Source: Oceanospirillum multiglobuliferum (lineage in GTDB: Bacteria > Pseudomonadota > Gammaproteobacteria > Pseudomonadales > Halomonadaceae). Taken from it: a stretch of 64,000 nucleotides of DNA. The DNA is taken from NCBI RefSeq assembly GCF_900167095.1, contig NZ_FUXG01000002.1, forward strand, positions 1-64,000, given 5' to 3'. The position numbers and the translations under genes were made by a program. The notes beneath the pieces are model-generated. The model was not told the origin of the DNA. It was given only the letters and a program-made list of their open reading frames with translations, and did no database searches. How positions within the stretch are numbered: the first letter of the stretch is position 1; each line of letters starts with the position of its first letter. Of the stretch, positions 36,642-45,215 are shown in pieces.

Positions 36642-38804
36642 ATGAGCTTTGATGTCGACCAAGATATTTTACAAGACTTCTTAATTGAGGCCGGAGAAAT
36701 TCTTGAACTGTTATCAGAACAACTTGTTGATCTAGAACAGTCTCCGGATGATCCAGATTTGTTAAATGCCATTTTCCGTGGCTTTCACACTGTTAAAGGT
36801 GGTGCAGGTTTCCTCCAGCTTACACCTCTGGTCAGCTGTTGCCATGTTGCAGAAAATGTGTTTGACATTTTGCGTAAGCGTCAGCGTACTGTGACATCAG
36901 AGCTTATGGATTCTGTGCTGAGTGCTCTGGATTCAGTTAACGAGATGTTTGAAGAAGTCCGCGCGGGACAGATGCCAAGCGAGGCTGATCCAGCTCTTAT
37001 TCGCCAATTAGAGTTCTTTGCCACACCTGAGAGTGCAGATGAACAAGCCCCGGTTGAAGAAGCTCTAGTTGAAGAAGCCCCTGCTGAAGAGACTACAGTT
37101 TTTGTCGAGGAATCTAAGCCTGCGCACAAGCCTGAGCCACCAGCATCGGCAGTTCAGGATTCTGAAGGTGATATTACAGATGCTGAATTTGAGTCTCTGC
37201 TAGATGCATTGCAAGGGCAGGATGGGGTCGCACCAAGTACTAGTGTTACCCAGCCGGCTGCTCCATCATCTTCATCTGCCAATGGCAATGACGATATCAC
37301 AGAAGAAGAGTTTGAGGCTTTACTGGATCAGTTACATGGCTCTGGTTCAGCTCCAACTGAGCCTGCCGCTAAAGCCCCTGTTACAGCATCCTCATCATCA
37401 AGTGGAGACTTGATCACTGATGATGAGTTTGAGGCTTTATTAGATCAGTTACATGGGGGTGGTTCACCTACCGCACCTGTTGAGGATAAGCCTGCTGCTC
37501 TAACAGCTAAAGCTCCTGTAGCTCCTGCTGCGCCAAAACCTGCACAAAAAGCTGTAGCACCTGTTGCGAAAGCACCACCTGCTCCGGCAGAAGAGAAAAA
37601 AGTAGCGGTCAAAAAAGAAGCTGCACCAGCTGCAGAGACCACAGTTCGTGTTGATACTAGTCGTTTAGATGACATCATGAACATGGTAGGCGAGTTGGTG
37701 CTTGTTCGTAACCGCCTAGTGCGTTTAGGTGGGCAAAGCAGTGACCCAGAAATCTCCAAAGCAGTAGGCAACCTAGATGTTGTAACAGCAGATCTTCAGA
37801 CCTCTGTTATGAAAACCCGTATGCAGCCAATCAAGAAAGTATTTGGTCGCTTTCCACGGGTTGTACGAGACTTATCACGTACTTTGCGCAAAGAGATTAA
37901 CTTGCGTTTAATAGGTGAAGATACAGACTTAGATAAAAACCTTGTTGAAGCTTTAGCCGATCCTCTTATTCACTTAGTACGTAACGCTGTTGACCATGGT
38001 ATTGAAATGCCAGAGGTTCGAGAGGAGCGCGGCAAGCCAAGAGTTGGTGAGGTTGTTTTGTCTGCTGAACAGGAAGGTAATCATATTCTGCTAACTATCA
38101 GTGATGATGGTGCGGGTATGAACCCTTCTACATTGCGCAGAAAAGCGGTTGAGAAGAATATTCTTGATCAAGATGCCGCTGACAGGTTGACCGATGGAGA
38201 GGCATTTAACTTAATTTTTGCTGCCGGTTTATCTACAAAAGAGCAAATATCAGATGTGTCGGGTCGTGGTGTGGGTATGGATGTTGTGAAAACTAAAATT
38301 TCACAACTCAATGGCATTATTAATGTTTGGTCTGAAGAAGGCAAAGGATCAAAGATTATCATCAAAGTGCCACTGACACTGGCTATTATGCCAACACTCA
38401 TGGTGATTCTTGGCGATCAGACTTTTGCGTTGCCTTTGGTTAACGTCAATGAGATTTTCCAATTGGATATTTCTCGTGCAAATATTGTTGATGGCCAAGA
38501 GGTGTTGGTAATTCGCAATAAGACACTGCCATTGTTCTATTTGAAAGAGTGGTTAGTACCAGGCGCAGATGTTAGTCGGAATCTGAAAAATGCTCATGTT
38601 GTAGTCGTTTCGGTGGGGACACAGAAAGTTGGCTTTGTAGTCGATCAGCTGGTGGGACAAGAAGAAGTTGTTATTAAGCCGTTAGGCGATATGCTTCATG
38701 GTACACCGGGTATGGCTGGCGCAACCATTACTGGGGATGGTCGTATCGCTTTGATTTTAGACATTCCTGGTATGTTGAAGCACTATGCTAGAAGTGCCCA
38801 CTAA
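36642..38804 (+). CDS. cheA: Chemotaxis histidine kinase CheA with three repeated linker motifs
   Basis: Array kinase of 720 residues. The Hpt domain has phospho-acceptor His49 in FRGFHTVKGGAGF. A long Ala/Pro/Glu linker (about 125-340) carries three copies of a motif like ITDDEFEALLDQLHG, at residues 177-192, 218-233 and 257-272. Dimerisation, HATPase (HLVRNAVDHGIE, DDGAGMN, GRGVGMDVV) and CheW-like domains follow. No ordinary P2 domain is apparent. The linker motifs resemble the conserved linker elements of polar-array CheA proteins that work with ParP, encoded at 40865-41860. The start has AAGGAG at 8 bases. Confidence 0.96.
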   Translation: MSFDVDQDILQDFLIEAGEILELLSEQLVDLEQSPDDPDLLNAIFRGFHTVKGGAGFLQLTPLVSCCHVAENVFDILRKRQRTVTSELMDSVLSALDSVNEMFEEVRAGQMPSEADPALIRQLEFFATPESADEQAPVEEALVEEAPAEETTVFVEESKPAHKPEPPASAVQDSEGDITDAEFESLLDALQGQDGVAPSTSVTQPAAPSSSSANGNDDITEEEFEALLDQLHGSGSAPTEPAAKAPVTASSSSSGDLITDDEFEALLDQLHGGGSPTAPVEDKPAALTAKAPVAPAAPKPAQKAVAPVAKAPPAPAEEKKVAVKKEAAPAAETTVRVDTSRLDDIMNMVGELVLVRNRLVRLGGQSSDPEISKAVGNLDVVTADLQTSVMKTRMQPIKKVFGRFPRVVRDLSRTLRKEINLRLIGEDTDLDKNLVEALADPLIHLVRNAVDHGIEMPEVREERGKPRVGEVVLSAEQEGNHILLTISDDGAGMNPSTLRRKAVEKNILDQDAADRLTDGEAFNLIFAAGLSTKEQISDVSGRGVGMDVVKTKISQLNGIINVWSEEGKGSKIIIKVPLTLAIMPTLMVILGDQTFALPLVNVNEIFQLDISRANIVDGQEVLVIRNKTLPLFYLKEWLVPGADVSRNLKNAHVVVVSVGTQKVGFVVDQLVGQEEVVIKPLGDMLHGTPGMAGATITGDGRIALILDIPGMLKHYARSAH
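37170..37457 (+). repeat. Three dispersed copies of a 48-bp motif in the cheA linker
   Basis: Copies at 37170-37217, 37293-37340 and 37410-37457 encode [DL]ITxxEFEALLDxLxG. Copies 2 and 3 are most alike and copy 1 (DITDAEFESLLDALQG) is diverged. They are spaced by Ser/Ala/Pro-rich linkers. The pattern suggests repeated short helical binding modules. Confidence 0.85.
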
Positions 38805-38837
38805 GATGTCAGTTGAGCAGTCGAATAAGGACGTTAT

Positions 38838-39992
38838 ATGCCAATAACCGTCTTAGTTGTTGATGATTCTGGCTTTTTTCGTCGTCGTGTTTGCGAGTTG
38901 TTGAGCAGTGATCCTCGGATTAAGCCAATAGGTACAGCAAGTAACGGACGTGAAGCTGTTGAGAAAGCAATTGAGCTAAAGCCTGATGTGATTACGATGG
39001 ATTATGAAATGCCTGTTTTAGATGGTATTTCGGCTGTTCGTGAAATCATGCAAAAAGCACCTACATCAGTGTTGATGTTCTCATCTTTAACACATGAAGG
39101 TGCTCGTATTACTCTCGGTGCTCTAGAGGCTGGGGCGGTTGATTACCTTCCGAAGAACTTTGAAGATATATCTCGCCGTCCAGATGAGTTGGCAAGAGTA
39201 CTTTGTGAAAAAGTGATTGCTGTTTCCAAAAGTCGACGTGGTGCCTTTGGTATGGCATCGCATCGTGTTTCGCCACCCGTTGAAGCTAAAGTTAGTCCAA
39301 GACCAGCGACAACCAGCATAAATCGACCGAGTGCGGGACTAACAACTACTACTCCAAGTAATCGGCAAGAGCCTAGAGGGCTAAATTCAAGCCCAGCCTC
39401 TGTACGTTCTAGAGCCAAACCTAAACATTATGATTTAGTTTTAATTGGTACCTCTACTGGAGGGCCAATGGCGTTGCAATCCGTTCTTACTAAGCTGCCA
39501 GCTAATTTCCCTGCACCAATTTTATTGGTTCAGCACATGCCTGCAGCTTTTACTGGCGCATTTGCTGAACGTTTAGATGGCTTGTGTAAAATATCAGTGA
39601 AAGAAGCTGTTGATGGTGATCCGTTGAAGCCTGGGCTCGCATTACTAGCACCGGGGGGAAAACAGATGATGGTTGATAAGCGGGCTAACTGTGTGAGAAT
39701 TCTTCCGGGTGATGATCGTTTAAACTATAAGCCTTGTGTTGATGTAACCTTCGGCTCTGCAGCTCAAGCCGTTCGGGGTAGCATGCTAGCTGTTATTATG
39801 ACGGGCATGGGTGCTGATGGACGAGATGGTTGCCGGATGCTAAAAGAGCACGGCGCAACCATTTGGGGGCAAGATGAAGACAGCTCTGTTATTTATGGAA
39901 TGCCGATGGCAGTAGCTAAAGCAGGTTTGACCGATGAGGTACTGAGTTTAGAAGATATCGGTTACCGTTTAGCATCGGATGTTGTGCGTTAA
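38838..39992 (+). CDS. cheB: Chemoreceptor methylesterase CheB
   Basis: Demethylates/deamidates chemoreceptors when phosphorylated. The 384 residues have an N-terminal receiver domain (VVDDSGFFRRRV, phospho-acceptor Asp in VITMDYEMPVLDG), a Ser/Pro/Arg-rich linker (about 140-190), and a catalytic domain with GTSTGGP, LLVQHMP and MTGMGADGRDG carrying the Ser/His/Asp triad. In Pseudomonas, motC-motD follow cheB; here the ParA-like gene follows directly. Confidence 0.96.
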   Translation: MPITVLVVDDSGFFRRRVCELLSSDPRIKPIGTASNGREAVEKAIELKPDVITMDYEMPVLDGISAVREIMQKAPTSVLMFSSLTHEGARITLGALEAGAVDYLPKNFEDISRRPDELARVLCEKVIAVSKSRRGAFGMASHRVSPPVEAKVSPRPATTSINRPSAGLTTTTPSNRQEPRGLNSSPASVRSRAKPKHYDLVLIGTSTGGPMALQSVLTKLPANFPAPILLVQHMPAAFTGAFAERLDGLCKISVKEAVDGDPLKPGLALLAPGGKQMMVDKRANCVRILPGDDRLNYKPCVDVTFGSAAQAVRGSMLAVIMTGMGADGRDGCRMLKEHGATIWGQDEDSSVIYGMPMAVAKAGLTDEVLSLEDIGYRLASDVVR

Positions 39993-40049
39993 TTTATTAT
40001 GTTAGTTCAGCCTTTAAAATAATAACTGGGTTCATTAAGGAAAACATTC

Positions 40050-40859
40050 ATGCACGTTTGGGCCGTAGCCAATCAAAAAGGTGGTGTAGGTAAAACCACC
40101 TCAACGGTGACTCTAGGCGGTTTATTAGCTGACCAAGGTCATCGAGTGCTGCTTTTGGACCTTGATCCACACGGCTCTTTAACCAGCTATTTCAAGTATG
40201 ATCCAGATGGTTTGCAAAAAAGCGCTTACGATCTTTTTCAGCAAGGTAAAAAAATACCAGAAGATCTACCGCAAAGCCTTTTAATGGATACAGGTCATGA
40301 ACGTCTGAAATTAATACCAGCTTCGACAGCTTTGGCAACACTTGAGCGTCAAGTGAGTGCGCAAGGTGGTATGGGGTTGGTTATTTCTAGAGCTTTGGCA
40401 TTGCTTTGGAATCGATTTGACTACGTTTTAATTGATAGTCCCCCAGTACTAGGTTTGTTGATGATTAATGCTCTAGCATCGGCAGAGCACTTGATTATTC
40501 CAGTGCAAACTGAGTTCTTAGCTATTAAAGGCTTAGAGCGTATGATGCGTACTTTGCAGATGGTCACTAAAGCTAGAAAAAATGAACTACCTTATACTGT
40601 AGTGCCTACTTTATATGATCGACGCACACAAGCATCTGTGCAAAGCTTGCGCTTGTTACGTAACTCTTATCCTGATCATATTTGGAATTCAATGATTCCC
40701 GTGGATACTAAGTTCCGTGATGCAAGCATGGCGGGTATGCCGCCCTCAATGCTAGACCCTCAAAGTCGTGGGGTACATGCTTACAATGTACTGTTGAAGC
40801 ATTTGCTTGAAAGACAAATAGATCATCGTCAACGTGATAAGCGGCCTGGGGAGGTCTAA
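40050..40859 (+). CDS. parC: ParA-family ATPase ParC, polar positioning of chemotaxis arrays
   Basis: Deviant Walker-A ATPase (KGGVGKTTS, residues 10-18) of 269 residues, with DLDPHGSLT and the switch region DYVLIDSPPVLG. Proteins of this kind in the che cluster of polar-flagellated bacteria place chemotaxis arrays at the pole and pass them to daughter cells with ParP. It is not FleN/FlhG: it lacks that protein's extended basic N-terminus and sits in the che context. It is 5 bases from the ParP-like gene. Confidence 0.85.
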   Translation: MHVWAVANQKGGVGKTTSTVTLGGLLADQGHRVLLLDLDPHGSLTSYFKYDPDGLQKSAYDLFQQGKKIPEDLPQSLLMDTGHERLKLIPASTALATLERQVSAQGGMGLVISRALALLWNRFDYVLIDSPPVLGLLMINALASAEHLIIPVQTEFLAIKGLERMMRTLQMVTKARKNELPYTVVPTLYDRRTQASVQSLRLLRNSYPDHIWNSMIPVDTKFRDASMAGMPPSMLDPQSRGVHAYNVLLKHLLERQIDHRQRDKRPGEV

Positions 40860-40864
40860 TCGAG

Positions 40865-41860
40865 ATGGCTAAAAGTGGCGCAAATGACTTTTCATCTCCT
40901 CAAGAAGCAATAGAAGGCTACCTTGAAGCCTTGCTTCAAGATGTAGCCGATTATGATGATGACTTTGATCAGCCCGTAGCAAAGCCGATCTATACAGAGA
41001 TTGGTGAGAAGCACTCCGTTAGCCTAGAGGGAGGTCAGGGGATTACTCCAAAGGCTGAGCTTAAGAGCAAATCTGCGGATGAACGCTTTGATCGTGTAGA
41101 GTTTGCTTATCAGGAAACTCCAGTGGTAGTGATGCCTGAGTTGCGTTTTGCTGAGCCAGAACCAGAGGTGGAGATTCCAACTGAAATAGAGCTTGAAACA
41201 GTTGAACCAGAGATTGTTTTTGCAGAGCCTGAACCAGTTGTTGAATATGCAGAGCCTGAAATTGAACAGGTTGAAACAATTGCTACATTTGAAACATCAG
41301 CTGTTACTGAAAAGATAGACACTGATATAAATGTAGAGCTGGCGCCAGAGCAGAATGAAGGTTGGACTGATGGTAGACCTGACTGGGCTCAAGGGCGCTT
41401 TGAATGCTTACTTTTTATTGTTAAAGGGTTAAAGCTAGCGGTACCTTTGGCTGAACTAGGTGGTATTCATAAACTAGAAAAAGTGCCGACGCCTTTGTTT
41501 GGTCAGCCAGGCTGGTTTTTAGGTATTATTCGAGCCAATGCTAGAAATGTAGGGTTGGTCGATACTGCTCAATGGGTGATGCCCGAGCGTATACGAGAAG
41601 ATCATGAGCCTAATTTCCGGTTTGCTATTCGGATTCACAATAGTGACTGGGGTTTAGCTTGTAACGAAGTAGCAGAGGCTATTTCATTACACCCCGATGA
41701 GGTTAAGTGGCGCACAAGCTTAGGGCGTAGACCTTGGCTAGCAGGGACGGTTGTTGATCATATGTGCGCTTTAATTGATGTGGCTGCATTTGCTCGTTTA
41801 CTTGATAGTGATAAGGTTCCTGTTAATTTACAGGAGCTGACAGCAGCAAGTGATGATTAA
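40865..41860 (+). CDS. parP: CheW-domain protein, ParP type
   Basis: A 331-residue protein with an N-terminal acidic, Glu/Pro/Val-rich region (about 85-170, with repeated EPE-like units) and a C-terminal CheW-like domain (about 178-320, FECLLFIVKGLKLAVPLAELGGIHKLE...GLVDTAQWVMP). The layout fits ParP, which ties CheA arrays to ParC at the pole. The pairing with parC and the repeated CheA linker motifs upstream supports this. Function is inferred from family and context. Confidence 0.8.
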   Translation: MAKSGANDFSSPQEAIEGYLEALLQDVADYDDDFDQPVAKPIYTEIGEKHSVSLEGGQGITPKAELKSKSADERFDRVEFAYQETPVVVMPELRFAEPEPEVEIPTEIELETVEPEIVFAEPEPVVEYAEPEIEQVETIATFETSAVTEKIDTDINVELAPEQNEGWTDGRPDWAQGRFECLLFIVKGLKLAVPLAELGGIHKLEKVPTPLFGQPGWFLGIIRANARNVGLVDTAQWVMPERIREDHEPNFRFAIRIHNSDWGLACNEVAEAISLHPDEVKWRTSLGRRPWLAGTVVDHMCALIDVAAFARLLDSDKVPVNLQELTAASDD

Positions 41861-41952
41861 GTAAAATAAATCCTTTGAGTTGATTTATTGATACAGTACT
41901 AGGTTTTATCTTGTGGGACACAAGGTCTTTGAATTTATAACGGAGCTTTCGC

Positions 41953-42441
41953 ATGGCTAATGTTGTTCAAGCTAAAAATGCAGGATCATCAGATCCAATT
42001 CTACAATACGTCACCTTTCGTTTGGTTGATGAAACCTATGGCATCAATGTAATGCAAGTGCAAGAAGTCTTGCGTTATAGTGAAATTGCACCAGTGCCAG
42101 GTGCGCCCTCTTATGTACTGGGTATCATCAATTTACGAGGTAACGTTGTTACTGTAATCGACACTCGTCAACGCTTTGGTTTGATGAATGCTGAAACAAC
42201 TGACTCTACTCGTATTGTGATTATCGAAGTTGAGAAACAAGTTGTTGGTATTTTAGTTGATTCTGTTTCTGAGGTGGTTTACCTACGTCAGTCAGAAATT
42301 GAGACTACACCTAATGTTGGCAATGAGGAAAGTGCTAAGTTTATTCAGGGTGTATGTAACAAGAATGATCAGCTGTTAATTCTTGTTGAGCTAAACAAGA
42401 TGATGAGTGATGAAGAGTGGGCTGAGGTCTCTGCACTGTAA
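41953..42441 (+). CDS. cheW: Chemotaxis coupling protein CheW
   Basis: Adaptor linking chemoreceptors to CheA (162 residues). The complete CheW domain is visible: YVTFRLVDETYGINVMQVQEVLRY, GIINLRGNVVTVIDTRQRFGL and VGILVDSVSEVVYL. It lies 92 bases after parP. That gap holds a small CTTGTG/CACAAG hairpin (41910-41924) without a T-run. CGGAGC precedes the ATG. Confidence 0.96.
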   Translation: MANVVQAKNAGSSDPILQYVTFRLVDETYGINVMQVQEVLRYSEIAPVPGAPSYVLGIINLRGNVVTVIDTRQRFGLMNAETTDSTRIVIIEVEKQVVGILVDSVSEVVYLRQSEIETTPNVGNEESAKFIQGVCNKNDQLLILVELNKMMSDEEWAEVSAL

Positions 42442-42460
42442 CTGACTGTAGATATTATTT

Positions 42461-42895
42461 ATGCAGGGTTTTCTAGTTAGCTTACTGCTTGGTGCGTTGT
42501 CGCTAATAGCTGTATTTGTTGCTATTTATAGTATTCGACAATTGTCTGTGCTGAGGGAGCAACTCGCACAGAATAAAGTTGAAACTGAGCAACTGGTACA
42601 AACGCTTAGAAATGAGACGCACGCCATGGGTAGCGGCTCTATAGGCGTTGGGCAGCGCTTACTTGAAGTGGAAAAGAAGCTAAATTATACCGCAGAAAAA
42701 CAGGTTGAACTGGAGCAAAAAGACTCTGGCAATATTCCTTATATTTATGCTATTCGGTTAGTAGAAATGGGGGCTAGTGCCGATGATCTGGTTGATAACT
42801 GTGGGTTGGCACGCGTAGAGGCGGATCTGCTTGCTTTAGTTCATCGGGAGTTAAATAAACAAAAACGAGTAGAGCAAGAGCTTACTCGCTATTAA
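42461..42895 (+). CDS. DUF2802 membrane-anchored protein of the che cluster
   Basis: A 144-residue protein with an N-terminal membrane helix (about 2-24), a coiled coil (about 25-80) and a C-terminal helix-turn-helix-like segment (IYAIRLVEMGASADDLVDNCGLARVEADLLALVHRE). It matches the DUF2802 family, found after cheW in Pseudomonas-type clusters. No biochemical role can be read from the sequence. It is 19 bases from cheW and is followed by a bidirectional terminator. Confidence 0.8.
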   Translation: MQGFLVSLLLGALSLIAVFVAIYSIRQLSVLREQLAQNKVETEQLVQTLRNETHAMGSGSIGVGQRLLEVEKKLNYTAEKQVELEQKDSGNIPYIYAIRLVEMGASADDLVDNCGLARVEADLLALVHRELNKQKRVEQELTRY

Positions 42896-42927
42896 TCGGT
42901 TATGTCGTAAACACCTAAGTCATGCGT

Positions 42928-42958
42928 AAAACGGTATCTGTAATGGATACCGTTTTTT
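42928..42958. terminator. Bidirectional intrinsic terminator between the che cluster and minus-strand fli-like genes
   Basis: AAAACGGTATC (42928-42938) pairs with GATACCGTTTT (42946-42956) around a 7-base loop, with an A-run on one side and T-run on the other. It serves both converging operons and touches the stop codon of the minus-strand gene. Confidence 0.92.
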
Positions 42959-43295
42959 ATTGCCCATATAATTTTTTTAATAAGATGCGTTTATTAAGAT
43001 GTTTTTTATCTTCTGAGGTTTTAGGGCCTGTTTGTTGACTCTCTAGGTGGTAAACAAAAGCAATGATTTCAGCGATTGCCATGTAAAGTACCGAGGGTAT
43101 CTCCTCTCCCAATTCAATTTGTCCTAGAGCACTGACTAGTTCAGCATCCTCATATATTGCAATACCATTCTCTTCTGCAAGTCTTAAAATTTCTTCTGCA
43201 ACAAAAAATTCACCTTTAGCGACTACAACAGGTGCCTTATGTTGTTGCTCATCATATTTCAGGGCTACCGCCTGTTTTGTTTTAAGCTCGGTCAT
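42957..43295 (-). CDS. Stand-alone FlhB C-terminal domain protein
   Basis: A 112-residue protein aligning with the part of FlhB after its NPTH cleavage site (AVALKYDEQQHKAPVVVAKGEFFVAEEILRLAEENGIAIYED, VPSVLYMAIAEIIAFVYHLE-like). It lacks the membrane region and the NPTH motif, so it mimics the already cleaved FlhB C-domain. Such FlhB-like proteins (FhlB) can in some bacteria replace or modulate FlhB's C-domain in export switching. It overlaps the upstream FliK-like gene by 4 bases, so the two probably form one operon. Confidence 0.85.
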   Translation of the reverse strand: MTELKTKQAVALKYDEQQHKAPVVVAKGEFFVAEEILRLAEENGIAIYEDAELVSALGQIELGEEIPSVLYMAIAEIIAFVYHLESQQTGPKTSEDKKHLNKRILLKKLYGQ

Positions 43296-45013
43296 GCATT
43301 TACATTCAGTAGGGCTACAGGGGGATTAGTCTCAGGCTTACCAGAGAAGCAACGTACTTCATCTAATGTCAAACCAAGTGCTGATAGCTTAGCCTTTAAG
43401 CGTGATAGATGATAACTCACAATAGGCAGTTGCTCATCTTGCTCAACCCAGATTTGTGTGCTGAGTTGTTCCTCTTGGTACTTTAAACGTATATGTAGCT
43501 TCCCTAACTGCTTAGGGGTGAAGGTTAAATTAATAACCCATGATTTTCGATTAGGTTCTTGCTCTCCTCCTTTTTTTTCTGGTTCTTTACTTATACTTAT
43601 TTGCAAGTCAGAAAGTTGCTGATTAAACAAAATTGGAATAACAGTTTGTAATGTTGCGGCAGGTGCACCATCAGCACCTTTTTGTAATAAAGCACTGTGC
43701 AGTTGATTACTGCGTATTTTTGCAATGCCTTCTTGAATCGTTTTTTGGAGCTGATCTACTTGCTGTTTCTGGGACTCCGCCTTGCTATTTTCGCTATTAT
43801 TTTTGTTGCTTTCTCCTGCGTTATCTTTGTTCCCGTCTTTACCTTGACGAGCTAAGTGCCTGAAAATTTGGAAAAATGCACTTTTTAAGTCATCTGGAAT
43901 AACGGTTAATGGGTTAAGTGTCGTTGCTGTAATTTGGGACAAACCTTGCAGTAGCATCGCCTCATGTAGAACCCCACTTTTCTGTATGGCCTGTTTGAGT
44001 TCAGCAATATTGGGCGTTTGATTAGGATTGAGTTTTAGTTTTGCTTGGTCGAGTGTATTTAAAGCCTGTTGAAGCTCAGATGTGAGAATCCGATTTATGT
44101 TGGGGTTCTGGCTGATTTGCTGCTGTATTTTTGATAAAACCTCAGCGGTTGGTTGTTGCTGTGGTAAAGATGTTCTGAGCGCATCCTGTAATTTCGCAAT
44201 CTGTGCAGCTTGATCTTGTAGCTTATTTCCTTGCGGCAGTGATGGTTGTAACTCTGTGGTGATGAGGTTGGGTTTTATATTATTTATAGAAGAAGCTGTT
44301 GGCGTCAGTGTTGTCAGATTATTTCCAAGTACACTTTTGGCACTTGCTGTAGCCTGATTAGGCAGACGTATATTTAAAATATCTACCAGCTGCCCAGGTT
44401 GCTGGCGTAATAAAATCTGGGTGCCAAGCGGTAATGACTTCAATTGCGGCAGCGCAACGGTTAAGCCTGTTGTGTTGATTTGTACTTTTACCGCACTTTG
44501 TAATTGGGTAATTTGCTCAGCCGTGAGTGCTGCCGCTGGTGCAGGAGTTTGCGTTGCTGCGGTAGACGGCATTGAGCTTGGTGCAGGTGTTTGTATTTGT
44601 GTTGTGACTGCGGCCTGACTATTACCCTGAGAGGGCTGTGGTTGTATTTGCGCTGGCTGAGATTGTTGAGCAGTGGGCGGAGTCGTTGAGGCTTGTTGAG
44701 GCTGTGCTTGTAACTGTGGCGTGACTTGCTGAGTGGTGCTTTGAGCTGGAGGAGTAGCCGTACTACCTGCCGCAGTTATTTGATGACTTGCTGTCTGAGT
44801 TATCGCTAATTGCTGGGGTGTTGAGCTGGCCATGCTTGATCTACCAGCAGTTTGCGCTGTAGTCGTACTGACCGATGTATCAGCACTTTGTACAACAGCT
44901 GTCGCGGTTTGGCCTGTAGACAGCCCTGTACTACCGACAACGGTTGCTCGAACGCTATTTATCAGACTAGCTTGAGGCTGTTCTACGCGAGGGCTTTGTA
45001 CTTGATCAACCAT
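43292..45013 (-). CDS. Second FliK-like protein (Flg_hook C-terminal domain)
   Basis: A 573-residue protein with a very long Gln/Thr/Ala/Pro-rich N-terminal part (about 1-400) and a C-terminal domain like that of FliK (about 475-560: SWVINLTFTPKQLGKLHIRLKYQEEQLSTQIWVEQDEQLP). FliK proteins act as molecular rulers and contact FlhB, so the neighbouring FlhB C-domain protein is a likely partner. The true fliK is at 24278-25552. ACAGGTTGTT precedes the ATG. No sigma-28 or sigma-54 site was found in the 200-base divergent gap to ccmA. Confidence 0.82.
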   Translation of the reverse strand: MVDQVQSPRVEQPQASLINSVRATVVGSTGLSTGQTATAVVQSADTSVSTTTAQTAGRSSMASSTPQQLAITQTASHQITAAGSTATPPAQSTTQQVTPQLQAQPQQASTTPPTAQQSQPAQIQPQPSQGNSQAAVTTQIQTPAPSSMPSTAATQTPAPAAALTAEQITQLQSAVKVQINTTGLTVALPQLKSLPLGTQILLRQQPGQLVDILNIRLPNQATASAKSVLGNNLTTLTPTASSINNIKPNLITTELQPSLPQGNKLQDQAAQIAKLQDALRTSLPQQQPTAEVLSKIQQQISQNPNINRILTSELQQALNTLDQAKLKLNPNQTPNIAELKQAIQKSGVLHEAMLLQGLSQITATTLNPLTVIPDDLKSAFFQIFRHLARQGKDGNKDNAGESNKNNSENSKAESQKQQVDQLQKTIQEGIAKIRSNQLHSALLQKGADGAPAATLQTVIPILFNQQLSDLQISISKEPEKKGGEQEPNRKSWVINLTFTPKQLGKLHIRLKYQEEQLSTQIWVEQDEQLPIVSYHLSRLKAKLSALGLTLDEVRCFSGKPETNPPVALLNVNA

Positions 45014-45215
45014 AACAACCTGTTTTTATTGATGTACACACCTTGATTCAGGTCTGTAGCGCAAAAAAGGGAATCGTAGTAAAGTGGCGCTCGCTTCATT
45101 GCTATCACTTATTTGAAGCATTTTAATTATCGCCGCATCACACCGACAGCTTGCGTTGGCCCACGCTGTTGGCAGCATCATTATTATCGGCAGGCCATCA
45201 AAAAGGTTAAAGTCA

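Noticed and set aside
36638-36652. ATG at 36638 as the cheA start
   Set aside because: It opens a different frame that stops after four codons; ATG 36642 gives the full CheA.
40050-40859. Assignment of the ParA-like gene as fleN/flhG
   Set aside because: It starts directly with the Walker A strand, lies in the che block next to a CheW-like ParP gene, and matches the ParC position in related clusters.
45156-45215. Upstream TTG start for ccmA
   Set aside because: The 20 extra residues (SIIIIGRPSKRL region) are not like CcmA N-termini, and the GTG at 45216 has a good ribosome site.
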